Source: CAYPEK01 sp964409645
GTDB lineage: Bacteria > UBP15 > UBA6099
Assembly: GCA_964409645.1 (NCBI GenBank)
Contig: CAYPEK010000002.1
Coordinates: forward strand, 71,314 to 135,313
Length of the DNA: 64,000 nt
Reading direction: 5' to 3'
Shown one piece after another: positions 1 to 8,572 of this stretch. The position numbers and the translations under genes were made by a program. The notes under the pieces were generated by a model. It saw nothing but the letters and a program-made list of their open reading frames with translations, was not told the origin of the DNA and searched no databases. The number at the start of each line of letters is the position of its first letter. Within the stretch, counting starts at the first letter, position 1.

Positions 1-2
1 GC

Positions 3-1367
3 GTGATCCCGCTGCCGGTGGACGACAAACTAAAAGAGGGCACGGAGCTTGTAATCAAGAATAACGGTTTCGAGCCGGTGGTTGACGATACGCAATTAAA
101 ACCGGTTTCGCGAACGTTCGGCTCGCCGAGCGCCGAGATCAAGTATGTCGTGTTCATAACTAAGGAGAACCGCACTTATGACGAGGTTTTCGGAGACCTG
201 AAATACGACAATGGCCGGGCGGCGGAGGGACTGCCGGACCTCGCCCGTTTCGGGATGAGCGCTTCGGTTTCCAACGGAGCGATCGGCAAGAGCTACGATA
301 ACGTGCAGGTGACGCCGAACCACCACGCTCTGGCGTACGCTTACGGCATCGGCGACAACTTCTTTGTCGATTCGGACGTCAGCATAGACGGCCACCACTG
401 GCTGGTCGGGACCTACCCGAACGAGTGGGTGGAGACAAATGTCAACGCGGCATACAGCGGAAACAGGGACCTGAAGATCGACAGCGACGCGCCCGGCCGG
501 CACGCTGGCGGAACCTGCGCGATCGAGCCGGAGGATTACAACGAGGCCGGTTCGATATGGGAACATCTCGAACGCAACGGGATCACAATGCGCAACTGGG
601 GCGAAGGTTTTGAGATGGGTGGCGCAGCGGAATGGGAGGGGCTCGAACCCACGGGTGTCAGAATCCCGCTTAACATCCCGATACCCAAGGCGCTGTTTGA
701 CAACACGTCGCGCGAGTTCCCGACCTTTAATATGAACATTCCCGATAAATACCGCGCGGATCAGTTCATTGGAGAATTCACCGAGCGCTACGTCAAAGGC
801 TCCGAGCCGCTGCCGTCGTTCCTCAACATCTACCTGCCGAACGACCACACGTCGGGCGAGAAGCCGGATGCCGGGTATCCGTTCCGAGCTTCGTTCGTGG
901 CGGATAACGACCTCGCGCTCGGCCGCGTTATCGACACGCTTTCGCACTCGAAATACTGGAAGAACATGGCTGTGTTCGTCACCGAAGACGACCCGCAGGG
1001 CGGGGTGGACCACGTGGACGCGCACCGCAGCATCCTCATGGTTATCGGGCCGTATGTGAAGCGCGGATATGTTTCGCACAGGCATACGAGCATCGTCAGC
1101 ATAATAAAAACGATCAACCTGATACTCGGCGCGCCGCCGCTCAACCAGTACGACGCGGCAGCCGCGGACCTGACGGATTTCTTCACGACCGAACCGGACT
1201 TTGCGCCTTATACTTTCATACCGTCCGACAAGCGCGTGTTCGATCCGGATGTTATCACGCCCGTGAAAAGCATCTACAAGCTCGATGGCGGCGAACCGCT
1301 CGACGACCCGGAGACCATCGAAAAGGAACACAAGCAGCGCGTCGAGGACGGAAGGACGCCGAAGTAA
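3..1367 (+). CDS. Phosphoesterase-family protein, 5'-truncated by window edge
   Basis: The reading frame is open from the first complete codon, so the true N-terminus is outside the window; the GTG at 3 is only the first possible start. The visible 454 residues match the phosphoesterase family related to phospholipase C and acid phosphatases. Near residues 52-65 is the family's ITKENRTYDEVFGD motif, and near 327-342 is an acidic, His-containing metal-site motif TEDDPQGGVDHVDAHR. Related proteins often carry a beta-propeller in front of this domain, and the missing part could be one (inference). The enzyme would hydrolyse phosphomonoesters or diesters, probably outside the cytoplasm. The substrate cannot be told from sequence. 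The next gene converges on it after about 40 bases. Confidence 0.8.
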   Translation: MIPLPVDDKLKEGTELVIKNNGFEPVVDDTQLKPVSRTFGSPSAEIKYVVFITKENRTYDEVFGDLKYDNGRAAEGLPDLARFGMSASVSNGAIGKSYDNVQVTPNHHALAYAYGIGDNFFVDSDVSIDGHHWLVGTYPNEWVETNVNAAYSGNRDLKIDSDAPGRHAGGTCAIEPEDYNEAGSIWEHLERNGITMRNWGEGFEMGGAAEWEGLEPTGVRIPLNIPIPKALFDNTSREFPTFNMNIPDKYRADQFIGEFTERYVKGSEPLPSFLNIYLPNDHTSGEKPDAGYPFRASFVADNDLALGRVIDTLSHSKYWKNMAVFVTEDDPQGGVDHVDAHRSILMVIGPYVKRGYVSHRHTSIVSIIKTINLILGAPPLNQYDAAAADLTDFFTTEPDFAPYTFIPSDKRVFDPDVITPVKSIYKLDGGEPLDDPETIEKEHKQRVEDGRTPK

Positions 1368-1408
1368 AGGCGGCAAGTTGCGTAAAAGAGAATAAGCGTG
1401 ATCGGGAT

Positions 1409-2773
1409 TTAAGCCTTCATTTTCTGCAGGACCGACAGGGGAAGCGTCACCGAGGTCATGTACACGGGGTTTTGCGCGCCTTCGAGGTCAATGCCGAAAC
1501 ATTCCCATGGCGCACCGCCGGCGCCTTTACGGAAATCGTAATTCCTCAGATGCTTGATATATCGGTCGAATACTTCCTTCGAGAGTGATTCATCAACTGG
1601 GTAAAGGGCCTCGATCAGCCAACCTGTCGGCGTGTGCCAGTACGCGCCGTTCTGATAGAAACCTTTTCTGCTGCCTCCCTCCCATGCGGTTTCGGCAGAG
1701 AAGTCGTGCGTAGTCGGCACGTGCCTCACAGCGCCTTGATACTCAATCACATTTTTTTGCCGCACTGCCGCCGCAACGGTTTCACGTGCGTGTTTCTCAG
1801 CCTCCGAGGGGAGCACTCCGAGATGAATCGCGAAAAGCGTTGCCCACACGTCGGGTTGCCGGCACGTTTTCGTTGCGCCGAGCAGCCAGCCGCCGATGCT
1901 TTGCGGGTCGGCAAACAAAGGCACAATGTTGGCCGCGATCAGATCGGCGGTGTTGATGAAGTCTTTCTCTTCGGGTCTGCCTGCTGCCTCGCACAAATCC
2001 GCTATCTGTTTCGCCGCTCTCCAGCGCAACAGCGTAGCGAAGCACATCGCGCCCGTCATGTAAATCGAATCATCGAAGCCAAACCCCACCGCTCCCCGCG
2101 GCGGATTGGACACCACCGCACCTGTTGCCGGATCGCTCTCCGGAGCCTTGAACGCCTTCATGAGACGGTCAATGATCGGCAACCCTTCCACCAATTCGGA
2201 CAAAAAAGCAGCGTCTTTGGTATCGCGCAAGTATGCCCATGCGATATGGATGAAATAAAAGTGGTTGTCGGCTGGAGGAAGAACCCCGAACTTGTTGCAC
2301 CCCAGAATATCGGTCGTATTCCTGTACACCGGCCGCCCATCAAGCATGATGCGGTCGGCGATTGAAAATACCGGAACAATGCAGCCGCCCGCTGGTTTCA
2401 TTTCCTTATTTCCGCTCTGGCACTGCGCGATCAGCTTCAACCGCGGGAGCATTTCTTCCGGGCCGATAAGCCCGCAGTCGAGGCTCATTGCATAGTCGCG
2501 TATCCAGAACGCGGGATAGTCCCCGCCGGGTGTGATCAGCGTAATTCCGGTTGTGTTGATGCCGCCGCCGCGCTTTTTCGAGCCGGGCGCCACATGCGCA
2601 GCCTTCACAGTCGCTTCGGCGATCCCGCGAAGAAACTCCATCGATTTCGCATCCGGGAATGCCGCTGGCTTCTCCTGTGCGGCGCCGCGCATCGAAAAAA
2701 CTCCCGTGGCGGCAGCCGACACGAACCAGAGCGCCGTCCTGCAGAATTCCCGCCGCGTCATATCCGGGACCAT
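1409..2773 (-). CDS. Tat-exported six-hairpin glycosidase-like protein
   Basis: A 454-residue protein whose start at 2773 is preceded by AGGAG at good spacing. The N-terminus has a twin-arginine signal (TRREF followed by a hydrophobic stretch ending near AAAQE), so export in folded form is likely. The mature part has the Gly/Trp/aromatic-rich pattern of (alpha/alpha)6 barrels, including FWIRDYAMSL near residue 90, which resembles the acidic active-site region of six-hairpin glycosidases. I cannot assign a numbered glycoside hydrolase family. Two secreted glycosidases lie within 10 kb on the same strand, which fits glycan degradation. It converges with the upstream phosphoesterase and has no obvious operon partner. 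Confidence 0.6.
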   Translation of the reverse strand: MVPDMTRREFCRTALWFVSAAATGVFSMRGAAQEKPAAFPDAKSMEFLRGIAEATVKAAHVAPGSKKRGGGINTTGITLITPGGDYPAFWIRDYAMSLDCGLIGPEEMLPRLKLIAQCQSGNKEMKPAGGCIVPVFSIADRIMLDGRPVYRNTTDILGCNKFGVLPPADNHFYFIHIAWAYLRDTKDAAFLSELVEGLPIIDRLMKAFKAPESDPATGAVVSNPPRGAVGFGFDDSIYMTGAMCFATLLRWRAAKQIADLCEAAGRPEEKDFINTADLIAANIVPLFADPQSIGGWLLGATKTCRQPDVWATLFAIHLGVLPSEAEKHARETVAAAVRQKNVIEYQGAVRHVPTTHDFSAETAWEGGSRKGFYQNGAYWHTPTGWLIEALYPVDESLSKEVFDRYIKHLRNYDFRKGAGGAPWECFGIDLEGAQNPVYMTSVTLPLSVLQKMKA

Positions 2774-2932
2774 CCCGTGCTCCTTTCATCCGTAGGCTTT
2801 TTACGATAGTTTAATATATACTACGAAGACGATACAAGCGCGGCTCCCGCCTGTAAAATTCGCGCGAAAGAAGGATCATTTTGAACGAAATTCATCAAAT
2901 TTTGTCTCCTTATTTTTGAAATAATATCTTTA

Positions 2933-2962
2933 TTGTCTAAAACAGCATGTTGATGATATAAT
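2933..2962 (+). promoter_or_regulatory. Putative sigma70-type promoter of the lytic transglycosylase gene
   Basis: TTGTCT at 2933-2938 and a perfect TATAAT at 2957-2962 are separated by 18 bases. The -10 box overlaps the ATG at 2961, which argues for the downstream start at 3006. Motif match only. Confidence 0.45.
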
Positions 2963-3005
2963 GTCCGCAACAAAAAACCGGGATGGATATGTGTTGGCGA
3001 GATAC

Positions 3006-3677
3006 ATGAAAATCTGCGGTATGATCGTAATCCTTCTGAATGTGTGGGTTGCGGTATGCCTTGCAGGTAACAATGAGCCTGTTTTCGCCACAGAGACGGT
3101 ATATATCGCGCTTGACGAGCAAATGTCGCCGGAGATTCAAGGCTCTCAGGCTGACGAGCAGGGCGATGTGTCTCATGCCCGGTTAAAATTGTTTGTGAAG
3201 CGAATCGCGGGAAAAGGAGTCAGCAAAGCGGAGCAGGAGGAGATCGTGGAGCAGATAGTTCGCTACTCCCGGATACTCGGCATTCAGCCGGAGCTCGGTG
3301 CGGCGCTGATAGCAAAGGAATCCCGATTCAACCCTCGTGCCTCATCCCGCGGCTACAAAGGACTCGGACAGTTGGGCCCCGGCGCCGCCCGGAACAACGG
3401 TGTTAAAGACCCGTTTAATATTGAGCAGAACGTTAGGGGTACACTTTCGTATCTCAAACAAATGATGGATATATGGGAAGGAAAGCCGGATCGAATCGAA
3501 CGTGCGCTGGCGTCCTTCAACTCTGGCGCGGGCGCTGTCAAAAGCCGGGGGCCCGGCATTTCGAGAAAGTTTGTGAACGGCGTCCTGAAATATCACGCTG
3601 ACATATTTAAATTGGACATGACGTTGCTTTTCAGCGAAGACACATTCAGCAAAACTCAAAACCCTGTCGGCGAATAG
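3006..3677 (+). CDS. Lytic transglycosylase (SLT domain), secreted
   Basis: The reading frame extends up to 2961, but a TATAAT box overlaps that ATG and the protein from 3006 begins with a clean signal peptide (MKICGMIVILLNVWVAVCLA), so I chose 3006 (223 residues). The catalytic domain fills the C-terminal half: the predicted catalytic glutamate is in AKESRFNP, followed by GLGQLGP (the usual GLMQ block) and ASFNSGAGAV (the usual AYNAGxGAV block). These proteins cleave the glycan strand of peptidoglycan to 1,6-anhydro-muramoyl products in the periplasm. It stands alone between a minus-strand glycosidase and an acetyltransferase gene. About 70 residues between the leader and the SLT domain are not recognised. 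Confidence 0.85.
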   Translation: MKICGMIVILLNVWVAVCLAGNNEPVFATETVYIALDEQMSPEIQGSQADEQGDVSHARLKLFVKRIAGKGVSKAEQEEIVEQIVRYSRILGIQPELGAALIAKESRFNPRASSRGYKGLGQLGPGAARNNGVKDPFNIEQNVRGTLSYLKQMMDIWEGKPDRIERALASFNSGAGAVKSRGPGISRKFVNGVLKYHADIFKLDMTLLFSEDTFSKTQNPVGE

Positions 3678-3814
3678 TAGCTTCCAAGCACGATATCATT
3701 TTTCCGGCTCTCTTATACCTAATATATGAATTCCATCGACTAAAACACTTTTGAAAGAATGTATAATGTATTTCGATAATATGGGTATTTTGGCCGTGAT
3801 ATATGGAGGCAAAA

Positions 3815-4240
3815 ATGTCAGATATCATCATAAAAGAAGGGTGCGAAAACATGGACTTCGAGAAAGTCACGTCCATGCTCGCTACCGCGTTCTGGAGCGT
3901 GGGAATCGGGATCGAGGAAGTCGAAAAGGGTGCGCGGAATTCGGCGCTCGTCATCGGAGCGTTTCTGTCCGACAACATGCAGATCGGCTACACGCGCGTC
4001 ATCTCCGACAAGACGCGTTTCGCTTATGTGCTCGATGTATTCGTGGACGAAAACCATCGGAACAAAGGCGTCGCGCGTAAAATGATGGAGTACACACTTT
4101 CAAACGAAGGACTGAAAGACGTCTATCAATGGACTCTGATCACACAAGATGCGCAGGGGCTGTACAGCAAATTCGGATTCGCGCTACCTGCTAACAATAT
4201 CTACTGGATGGAAATCCGCCGCAAACGACCGGAAAGATAG
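3815..4240 (+). CDS. GNAT-family N-acetyltransferase
   Basis: GGAGG at 3805-3809 lies five bases before the ATG at 3815, so this start (141 residues) is preferred over the ATG at 3803 that overlaps the ribosome binding site. The acetyl-CoA-binding motif A is visible as VFVDENHRNKGVARKMMEY, with the R/Q-x-x-G-x-A signature as RNKGVA. The C-terminal LYSKFGFA block is also typical. The family transfers an acetyl group from acetyl-CoA to an amine. The acceptor is unknown. A TATAAT hexamer at 3762-3767 could be the -10 box. It converges with the GH3 gene across a terminator. Confidence 0.85.
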   Translation: MSDIIIKEGCENMDFEKVTSMLATAFWSVGIGIEEVEKGARNSALVIGAFLSDNMQIGYTRVISDKTRFAYVLDVFVDENHRNKGVARKMMEYTLSNEGLKDVYQWTLITQDAQGLYSKFGFALPANNIYWMEIRRKRPER

Positions 4241-4315
4241 AACAGTCCGCAAATAGCATTTGCTTAAATGCAACTCTTTATTTGGCGGATGCATTTCGGC
4301 AACGAACTACTGACC

Positions 4316-4352
4316 AAAAAAAAGAAGACGCCTTATTTGAAAAGCGTCTCCT
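4316..4352 (-). terminator. Rho-independent terminator of the GH3 gene
   Basis: Stem AGACGC (4326-4331) pairs with GCGTCT (4344-4349), with further pairs outside. On the minus strand it is followed by a T-rich run (A-run 4316-4323 on the plus strand). It lies about 35 bases beyond the GH3 stop codon. Confidence 0.6.
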
Positions 4353-4384
4353 CTTAATGTGCTTTTATATTGCTGCTCGGACAG

Positions 4385-7066
4385 TTACTTCAGCGTTACG
4401 TCGCCGGACAGGCGGATGTCGCGTGACGATGCGCCGACCTGTATCTGGAATTTGCCCGGCTCGGCCGTCCACTTGTTCGTTTTCGGATCGAAGAAACTGA
4501 ACGACGATTCGTCGAGCGTGACTGTGACGAGCTGCTTTTCGCCGGGCTTGAGTGCGACTTTTTTGAAGCCCTTGAGTTCGCGCGGCGGGCGCGGCGCTCC
4601 GGCGACGTAGTCGTGGACATATACCTCGGCGATTTCCTTGCCTTCACGCTTGCCCGTGTTCGTCACGTTGAACGACACTTGCACTTTCATCTTCCCCTTC
4701 GAGATCGCGGCAGGCGTGATCTTAAGGTCGGAGTATTTGAATGTAGTGTATGAGAGCCCGTGGCCGAACGGGAACAGGACTTTCATCTTGTTCTCGTCGT
4801 AGTATCTGTAGCCGACGAAGATGCCTTCGCTGTAGTTGACGCTGCCGGCTTTGCCCGGGAAGTCGAGCGGGCTGCGCGACGGCGCCGTGTCCGAGTATTT
4901 GACCGGCCAAGTCATCGTGGTTTTGCCGGACGGGTTGACGTCGCCAAACAGCACCTCGCCGAGCGCGCGGCCGCCTTCGGTGCCGCCGAACCACATATCG
5001 ATGACTCCCGGCACTCTGTCGATCCACGAGTGGAGGTCGAGCGGCGATCCGTTCGCGAGCACGACGATCGTGCGCGGGTTGGCCTTGCTGATTTTCTCGA
5101 TGAGTTCGTTCTGTCGGCCGGGAAGGTCCATGTATTCGCGGTCGTAGCCTTCGCGTTCGAGGTCGTTGTACGTGCCGAGCACGACGATCGCGATGTCGCT
5201 CTTCGCCGCGAGGTCCACCGCGTCCTGAAGCGGATGGTGGCCGGGCATGATCCATTTCAGTTTGAGTTCTTTCGCGTATTCGCCCGTCGTCTCGAAGTCG
5301 AGTTTGAGGTCGTACGCGCGACCGCCCTTGAGTTTGATCTCCGCAGTCTTCGCCGATGTCGGGAAGAACGCGTAGTTGCTGATTACCGTCTTGCCGTCGA
5401 GCGAGAACGAAGCCCGCTGGTTGTTGATGAGGATGAATGTATATGTGCCGTCAACGGGCGGAATCAGTTTGCCCTTGTATCTGACGGAGAAGTTTTCGTT
5501 GTTGACCGGGGAGGGCGGCCGATTGCTTCGCCAGTCGTTGTCGATGTTCTGAACGATGCTTGTGCGATAGGGGCGTTTCTTGTCCTTGTCGATGTAGTAT
5601 TCAAATTTGAGTCCGTTGTTGGCGCCGGAGTTTGAAGCGACGCTCGCTGCCATCAGGATTCCATTGTTGTCCTTATTATCGCCCGCCGCGGCTTCGGCTT
5701 TCGCCGGCGCGTCCGGCGGAAGGAAGTATGCCGGGGAGATTTCTTCATACTCGACGCCCTGCTGGATGTCGCAGCCCTGCGCGTGGGAGATTTTGATGTT
5801 TGCTCCGGCCTGCTTCATGATGCCTTCGAGTGGCGACACCGCGTAGAACGGATCGACCTGCGAGCTGCCGCCGCCGCCGACGCGCGCCACGTCGGCGTTC
5901 GGGCCGATCACGGCAATCGTTTTTACTTTCTTCCTATCTATTGGAAGGATATTTTTATCGTTTTTGAGAAGCGTGATGCTTTCGCGCGCGACCGTTAGCG
6001 CCATCGCGCGGCTTTCAGGCGAGTCAACCCATTTCGGGTCGAACACGATCTTGTGGTCGTAGAGTCCTGACACGAACATGACGCGCAGGACGCGCGCCAC
6101 TTTGTCGTCGATTACGGATTCCGGCACTTTACCTTCCTTCACTGCCTTGTAAAGCGCATCGCCGGTGTATTCGCCGGTCGGCATCTCGATGTCCATCCCC
6201 GACATTGCCGTGGGGATCGTGCTATGCACCGCGCCCCAGTCGGAAAGCACGACATACTTGTAGCCCCAGTCTTTCTTGAGTATGTCCGTCAGCAGGTGCG
6301 TGTTCTCGCAAGCGTGCGTGCCGTTGATCTTGTTGTACGAGCACATGATCGTCCACGGGTTTGCTTCCAACACGGCGGCTTTGAATTGCGGAAGGTAGAT
6401 TTCCTGCATCGTGCGCTCGTCCGTCACGACGCTGATCGAGCTGCGCTCGGTTTCCTGATTGTTCATCGCGAAGTGCTTGAGCGAAGCGGCCACGCCGGTG
6501 CTCTGGAGACCGTTAATGAAGGAGACAGTGATGCGGCCCGCGAGGAACGGGTCTTCGGAATAGCTCTCGAAGTTCCTTCCGCCGAGCGGCCAGCGATGGA
6601 TGTTGACGCACGGCCCGAGAAGGACGTTCTTGCCCTTCGCGAGTGTTTCGTGGCCGAGCACCACCGCCGCTTTTTCGATCAGGGGCGGGTTCCATGTCGA
6701 GGCGAGCCCGACGCCTGTCAGCATCGGTGTTGACATGCCGGCTCTGACTCCGAACGGTCCGTCCGACATGAGGAGCCTCGGGATTCCGAGTCGCGGAACC
6801 GGCCGCGTTGACGCATCCGATATGCTTTCGTCGCCGTGTATCAGCCCCATTTTTTCTTCGAGAGTCAGGCGCGGCACAAGATCGGCCACTCTGTCCTCGA
6901 TCGGCGCTTTCGGATTCGCGTACACGGGCGTTGCTTCCTCGGACGACTTCGTCACGTGAGGTATCAGCGCGAACGCGACAGCCGCTGTCAGTGCCGACAG
7001 CAGCCCGGTTACGGCTATTCGTGTCCTTCTCGGATTTGCGGCGTCTTTTGATCGGAATCTCTTCAT
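4385..7066 (-). CDS. Secreted GH3 beta-glucosidase-type glycosidase with PA14 insert
   Basis: The frame extends to 7087, but GGGAG precedes the ATG at 7066, giving MKRFRSKDA and an N-terminal signal anchor or peptide (about residues 15-37); length 893 residues. The GH3 N-terminal domain shows KHFAMNNQETERSS and the nucleophile aspartate in VVLSDWGAVHS (about residue 276). A PA14 domain is inserted in the second domain (about residues 484-610), followed by the acid/base region LEREGYDREYMDLP and a C-terminal fibronectin III-like domain (EGKEIAEVYVHD). This order matches PA14-containing beta-glucosidases, where the insert shapes the substrate pocket. It would release terminal beta-linked sugars outside the cytoplasm. 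It is followed by its own terminator. Confidence 0.92.
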   Translation of the reverse strand: MKRFRSKDAANPRRTRIAVTGLLSALTAAVAFALIPHVTKSSEEATPVYANPKAPIEDRVADLVPRLTLEEKMGLIHGDESISDASTRPVPRLGIPRLLMSDGPFGVRAGMSTPMLTGVGLASTWNPPLIEKAAVVLGHETLAKGKNVLLGPCVNIHRWPLGGRNFESYSEDPFLAGRITVSFINGLQSTGVAASLKHFAMNNQETERSSISVVTDERTMQEIYLPQFKAAVLEANPWTIMCSYNKINGTHACENTHLLTDILKKDWGYKYVVLSDWGAVHSTIPTAMSGMDIEMPTGEYTGDALYKAVKEGKVPESVIDDKVARVLRVMFVSGLYDHKIVFDPKWVDSPESRAMALTVARESITLLKNDKNILPIDRKKVKTIAVIGPNADVARVGGGGSSQVDPFYAVSPLEGIMKQAGANIKISHAQGCDIQQGVEYEEISPAYFLPPDAPAKAEAAAGDNKDNNGILMAASVASNSGANNGLKFEYYIDKDKKRPYRTSIVQNIDNDWRSNRPPSPVNNENFSVRYKGKLIPPVDGTYTFILINNQRASFSLDGKTVISNYAFFPTSAKTAEIKLKGGRAYDLKLDFETTGEYAKELKLKWIMPGHHPLQDAVDLAAKSDIAIVVLGTYNDLEREGYDREYMDLPGRQNELIEKISKANPRTIVVLANGSPLDLHSWIDRVPGVIDMWFGGTEGGRALGEVLFGDVNPSGKTTMTWPVKYSDTAPSRSPLDFPGKAGSVNYSEGIFVGYRYYDENKMKVLFPFGHGLSYTTFKYSDLKITPAAISKGKMKVQVSFNVTNTGKREGKEIAEVYVHDYVAGAPRPPRELKGFKKVALKPGEKQLVTVTLDESSFSFFDPKTNKWTAEPGKFQIQVGASSRDIRLSGDVTLK

Positions 7067-7150
7067 CGCTGTTTCTCCCTTTCCCAATTTCCAGTCTGTA
7101 AATGTTATCCGTATAGGCTGTCTATTGCAACTCCTGAATATTCAAAATAT

Positions 7151-7185
7151 TAACCACAAAGGCACTAAGACACAAAAGAAAAGAA
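7151..7185. repeat. Dispersed 'CACAAAG...GACACAAA' repeat, degenerate copy
   Basis: The AACCACAAAGGCACTAAGAC stretch and its A-rich tail is a diverged version of the 26-base repeat found twice near 11 kb. It lies in the 216-base gap between the GH3 and cytochrome genes, which otherwise shows no feature. Confidence 0.55.
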
Positions 7186-7282
7186 GGGGGCGCGCTCTGA
7201 CGTACGCGGCAAATCAAGAACAAAAAGAGGAATATAAAATATTCGACGTGATAGGCGACCGACTGTTCCGCCCGTGGCGCCG

Positions 7283-8443
7283 TCACTTTTTCGGATTGAT
7301 TGCGCCGAATATCACAATTTTATTTCCGGAGTCCGGCTGAATCGCATACTGCGACCAGTTGACGTCCATGGTTCCGTTGGGCAAGGGGTTGACCCTGATA
7401 GCCACAACTGCTTTGACGCAATAATCGGAGTTCTTCTCGTAGCTCCTGCTGAACCTATATTTTTCCGGGGCTTTTTGGGAACATTCTTCAGTGGCCTTGC
7501 TCGAAACGTCCGGCGGACCGGGATTTTTCATCTGCGGCGCAACGACTCTGAACGGGCCCGCTCCCACAAGTCTTCCGTTTTCGTCGATCTTCGCGGGCGC
7601 GTACGGCTCTCCGTTTATCTCGAAAGTCAAAAGCACATTCGCGTCGGGAAGGGGAACCCCGTCCTTAATTTTTTTCGAATTGTATCGCACCCATCCGCAT
7701 TCGCCGAATGTCTCCTTGTCAAAACCTAACACCGGCGCGGCCTGTTTGTAGGAGCGCTGCAGTTGCGCTATAGAGAAAGATGCCTCATATCCGTCTATGC
7801 TGATGACGTCGATACTCTGGGCGGAATCCGAAATCCCAGCCGCTTTGAGCACATCCGCAAGCATGAATCCGCGCAGGTCGGAATAGCTGTCACCGTCCTT
7901 GGATTTCGTAACATTCACAAAGATTGTCTGGTCGAGCACGGGCAGTTTTTTGTCGATAAGATCGTTCAGCGAAAAAACGGCAAAAGGTGCGGGCTTCATG
8001 TCGGGCGAACTGTTCGGGTCGCCGGGATTTGTGCCGGCCTTCAGTTCGGCGGAGTTCGACCATTTGTCTCCGTCCGAGTCGAGTTCGCCGATCGCATCGA
8101 ACGCGGCGGCGTTGCGGCCCGCCTTCATGTAGTCGTGACCGAATGCGTTGATCGAATCGCCTGTTTTGCGTCCGTAGTCGGTCACGATGTGGCAAGAATC
8201 GCAACTACTCAAAAAAACGGCTTTTCCGTCCTTTTCGCCCTGAGGCGACGCGGTTATTCTGACGTGGCAGGCGTCGCAGCCGTCGAGGTTCGTTCCGCGC
8301 AAATGCTGGAACGTGCTCATGAACAACCCGGAATCCTTTTCCGTATGAGTGCTGTAAGCGGCGATCACTGCCATCGCGGGCAGCAACAAAACCGCCGCCG
8401 TAACCGTAACAATCTTAGTGCTTATCCGGAATTTTATTTTCAT
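7283..8443 (-). CDS. Secreted di-heme c-type cytochrome-like protein with calcium-type repeat
   Basis: GGGAG about eight bases before the ATG at 8443 favours this start over 8491; length 386 residues. After a signal peptide (about residues 10-30) there are two heme-binding CxxCH motifs, CDACH (56-60) and CDSCH (81-85). Next comes a thrombospondin type 3-like acidic motif, LDSDGDKWSNSAELKAGTNP (about 121-140). The C-terminal half (PVLDQTIFVNVTKS, LRGFMLADVLKAAGI, IDGYEASFSIAQL) resembles the molybdopterin-oxidoreductase/SUOX-type fold without an evident cofactor cysteine. It may be a periplasmic electron-transfer or substrate-binding protein. The exact function is unknown. It sits between two glycosidase genes on the same strand. 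Confidence 0.65.
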   Translation of the reverse strand: MKIKFRISTKIVTVTAAVLLLPAMAVIAAYSTHTEKDSGLFMSTFQHLRGTNLDGCDACHVRITASPQGEKDGKAVFLSSCDSCHIVTDYGRKTGDSINAFGHDYMKAGRNAAAFDAIGELDSDGDKWSNSAELKAGTNPGDPNSSPDMKPAPFAVFSLNDLIDKKLPVLDQTIFVNVTKSKDGDSYSDLRGFMLADVLKAAGISDSAQSIDVISIDGYEASFSIAQLQRSYKQAAPVLGFDKETFGECGWVRYNSKKIKDGVPLPDANVLLTFEINGEPYAPAKIDENGRLVGAGPFRVVAPQMKNPGPPDVSSKATEECSQKAPEKYRFSRSYEKNSDYCVKAVVAIRVNPLPNGTMDVNWSQYAIQPDSGNKIVIFGAINPKK

Positions 8444-8505
8444 ACCATATCTCCCTATGTGCGACCGTGTCAGATATGCTCGATCAGACATATCGCGTCG
8501 GTAGT

Positions 8506-8533
8506 ATTATATTCGACATCCACACTTTTTGAA
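8506..8533 (-). promoter_or_regulatory. Putative promoter of the di-heme protein gene
   Basis: On the minus strand TTCAAA (8528-8533) and a perfect TATAAT (8506-8511) are 16 bases apart, about 65 bases before the start at 8443. Motif match only. Confidence 0.4.
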
Positions 8534-8572
8534 TGGTATGCAGGAAAACGCAGCGACCCCGGCGACGCAGGC

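Noticed and set aside
96..1376. 426-codon minus-strand frame
   Set aside because: It lies wholly opposite the phosphoesterase gene, has Arg/Val-rich low-complexity sequence and no domain; a shadow of GC-rich codon use.
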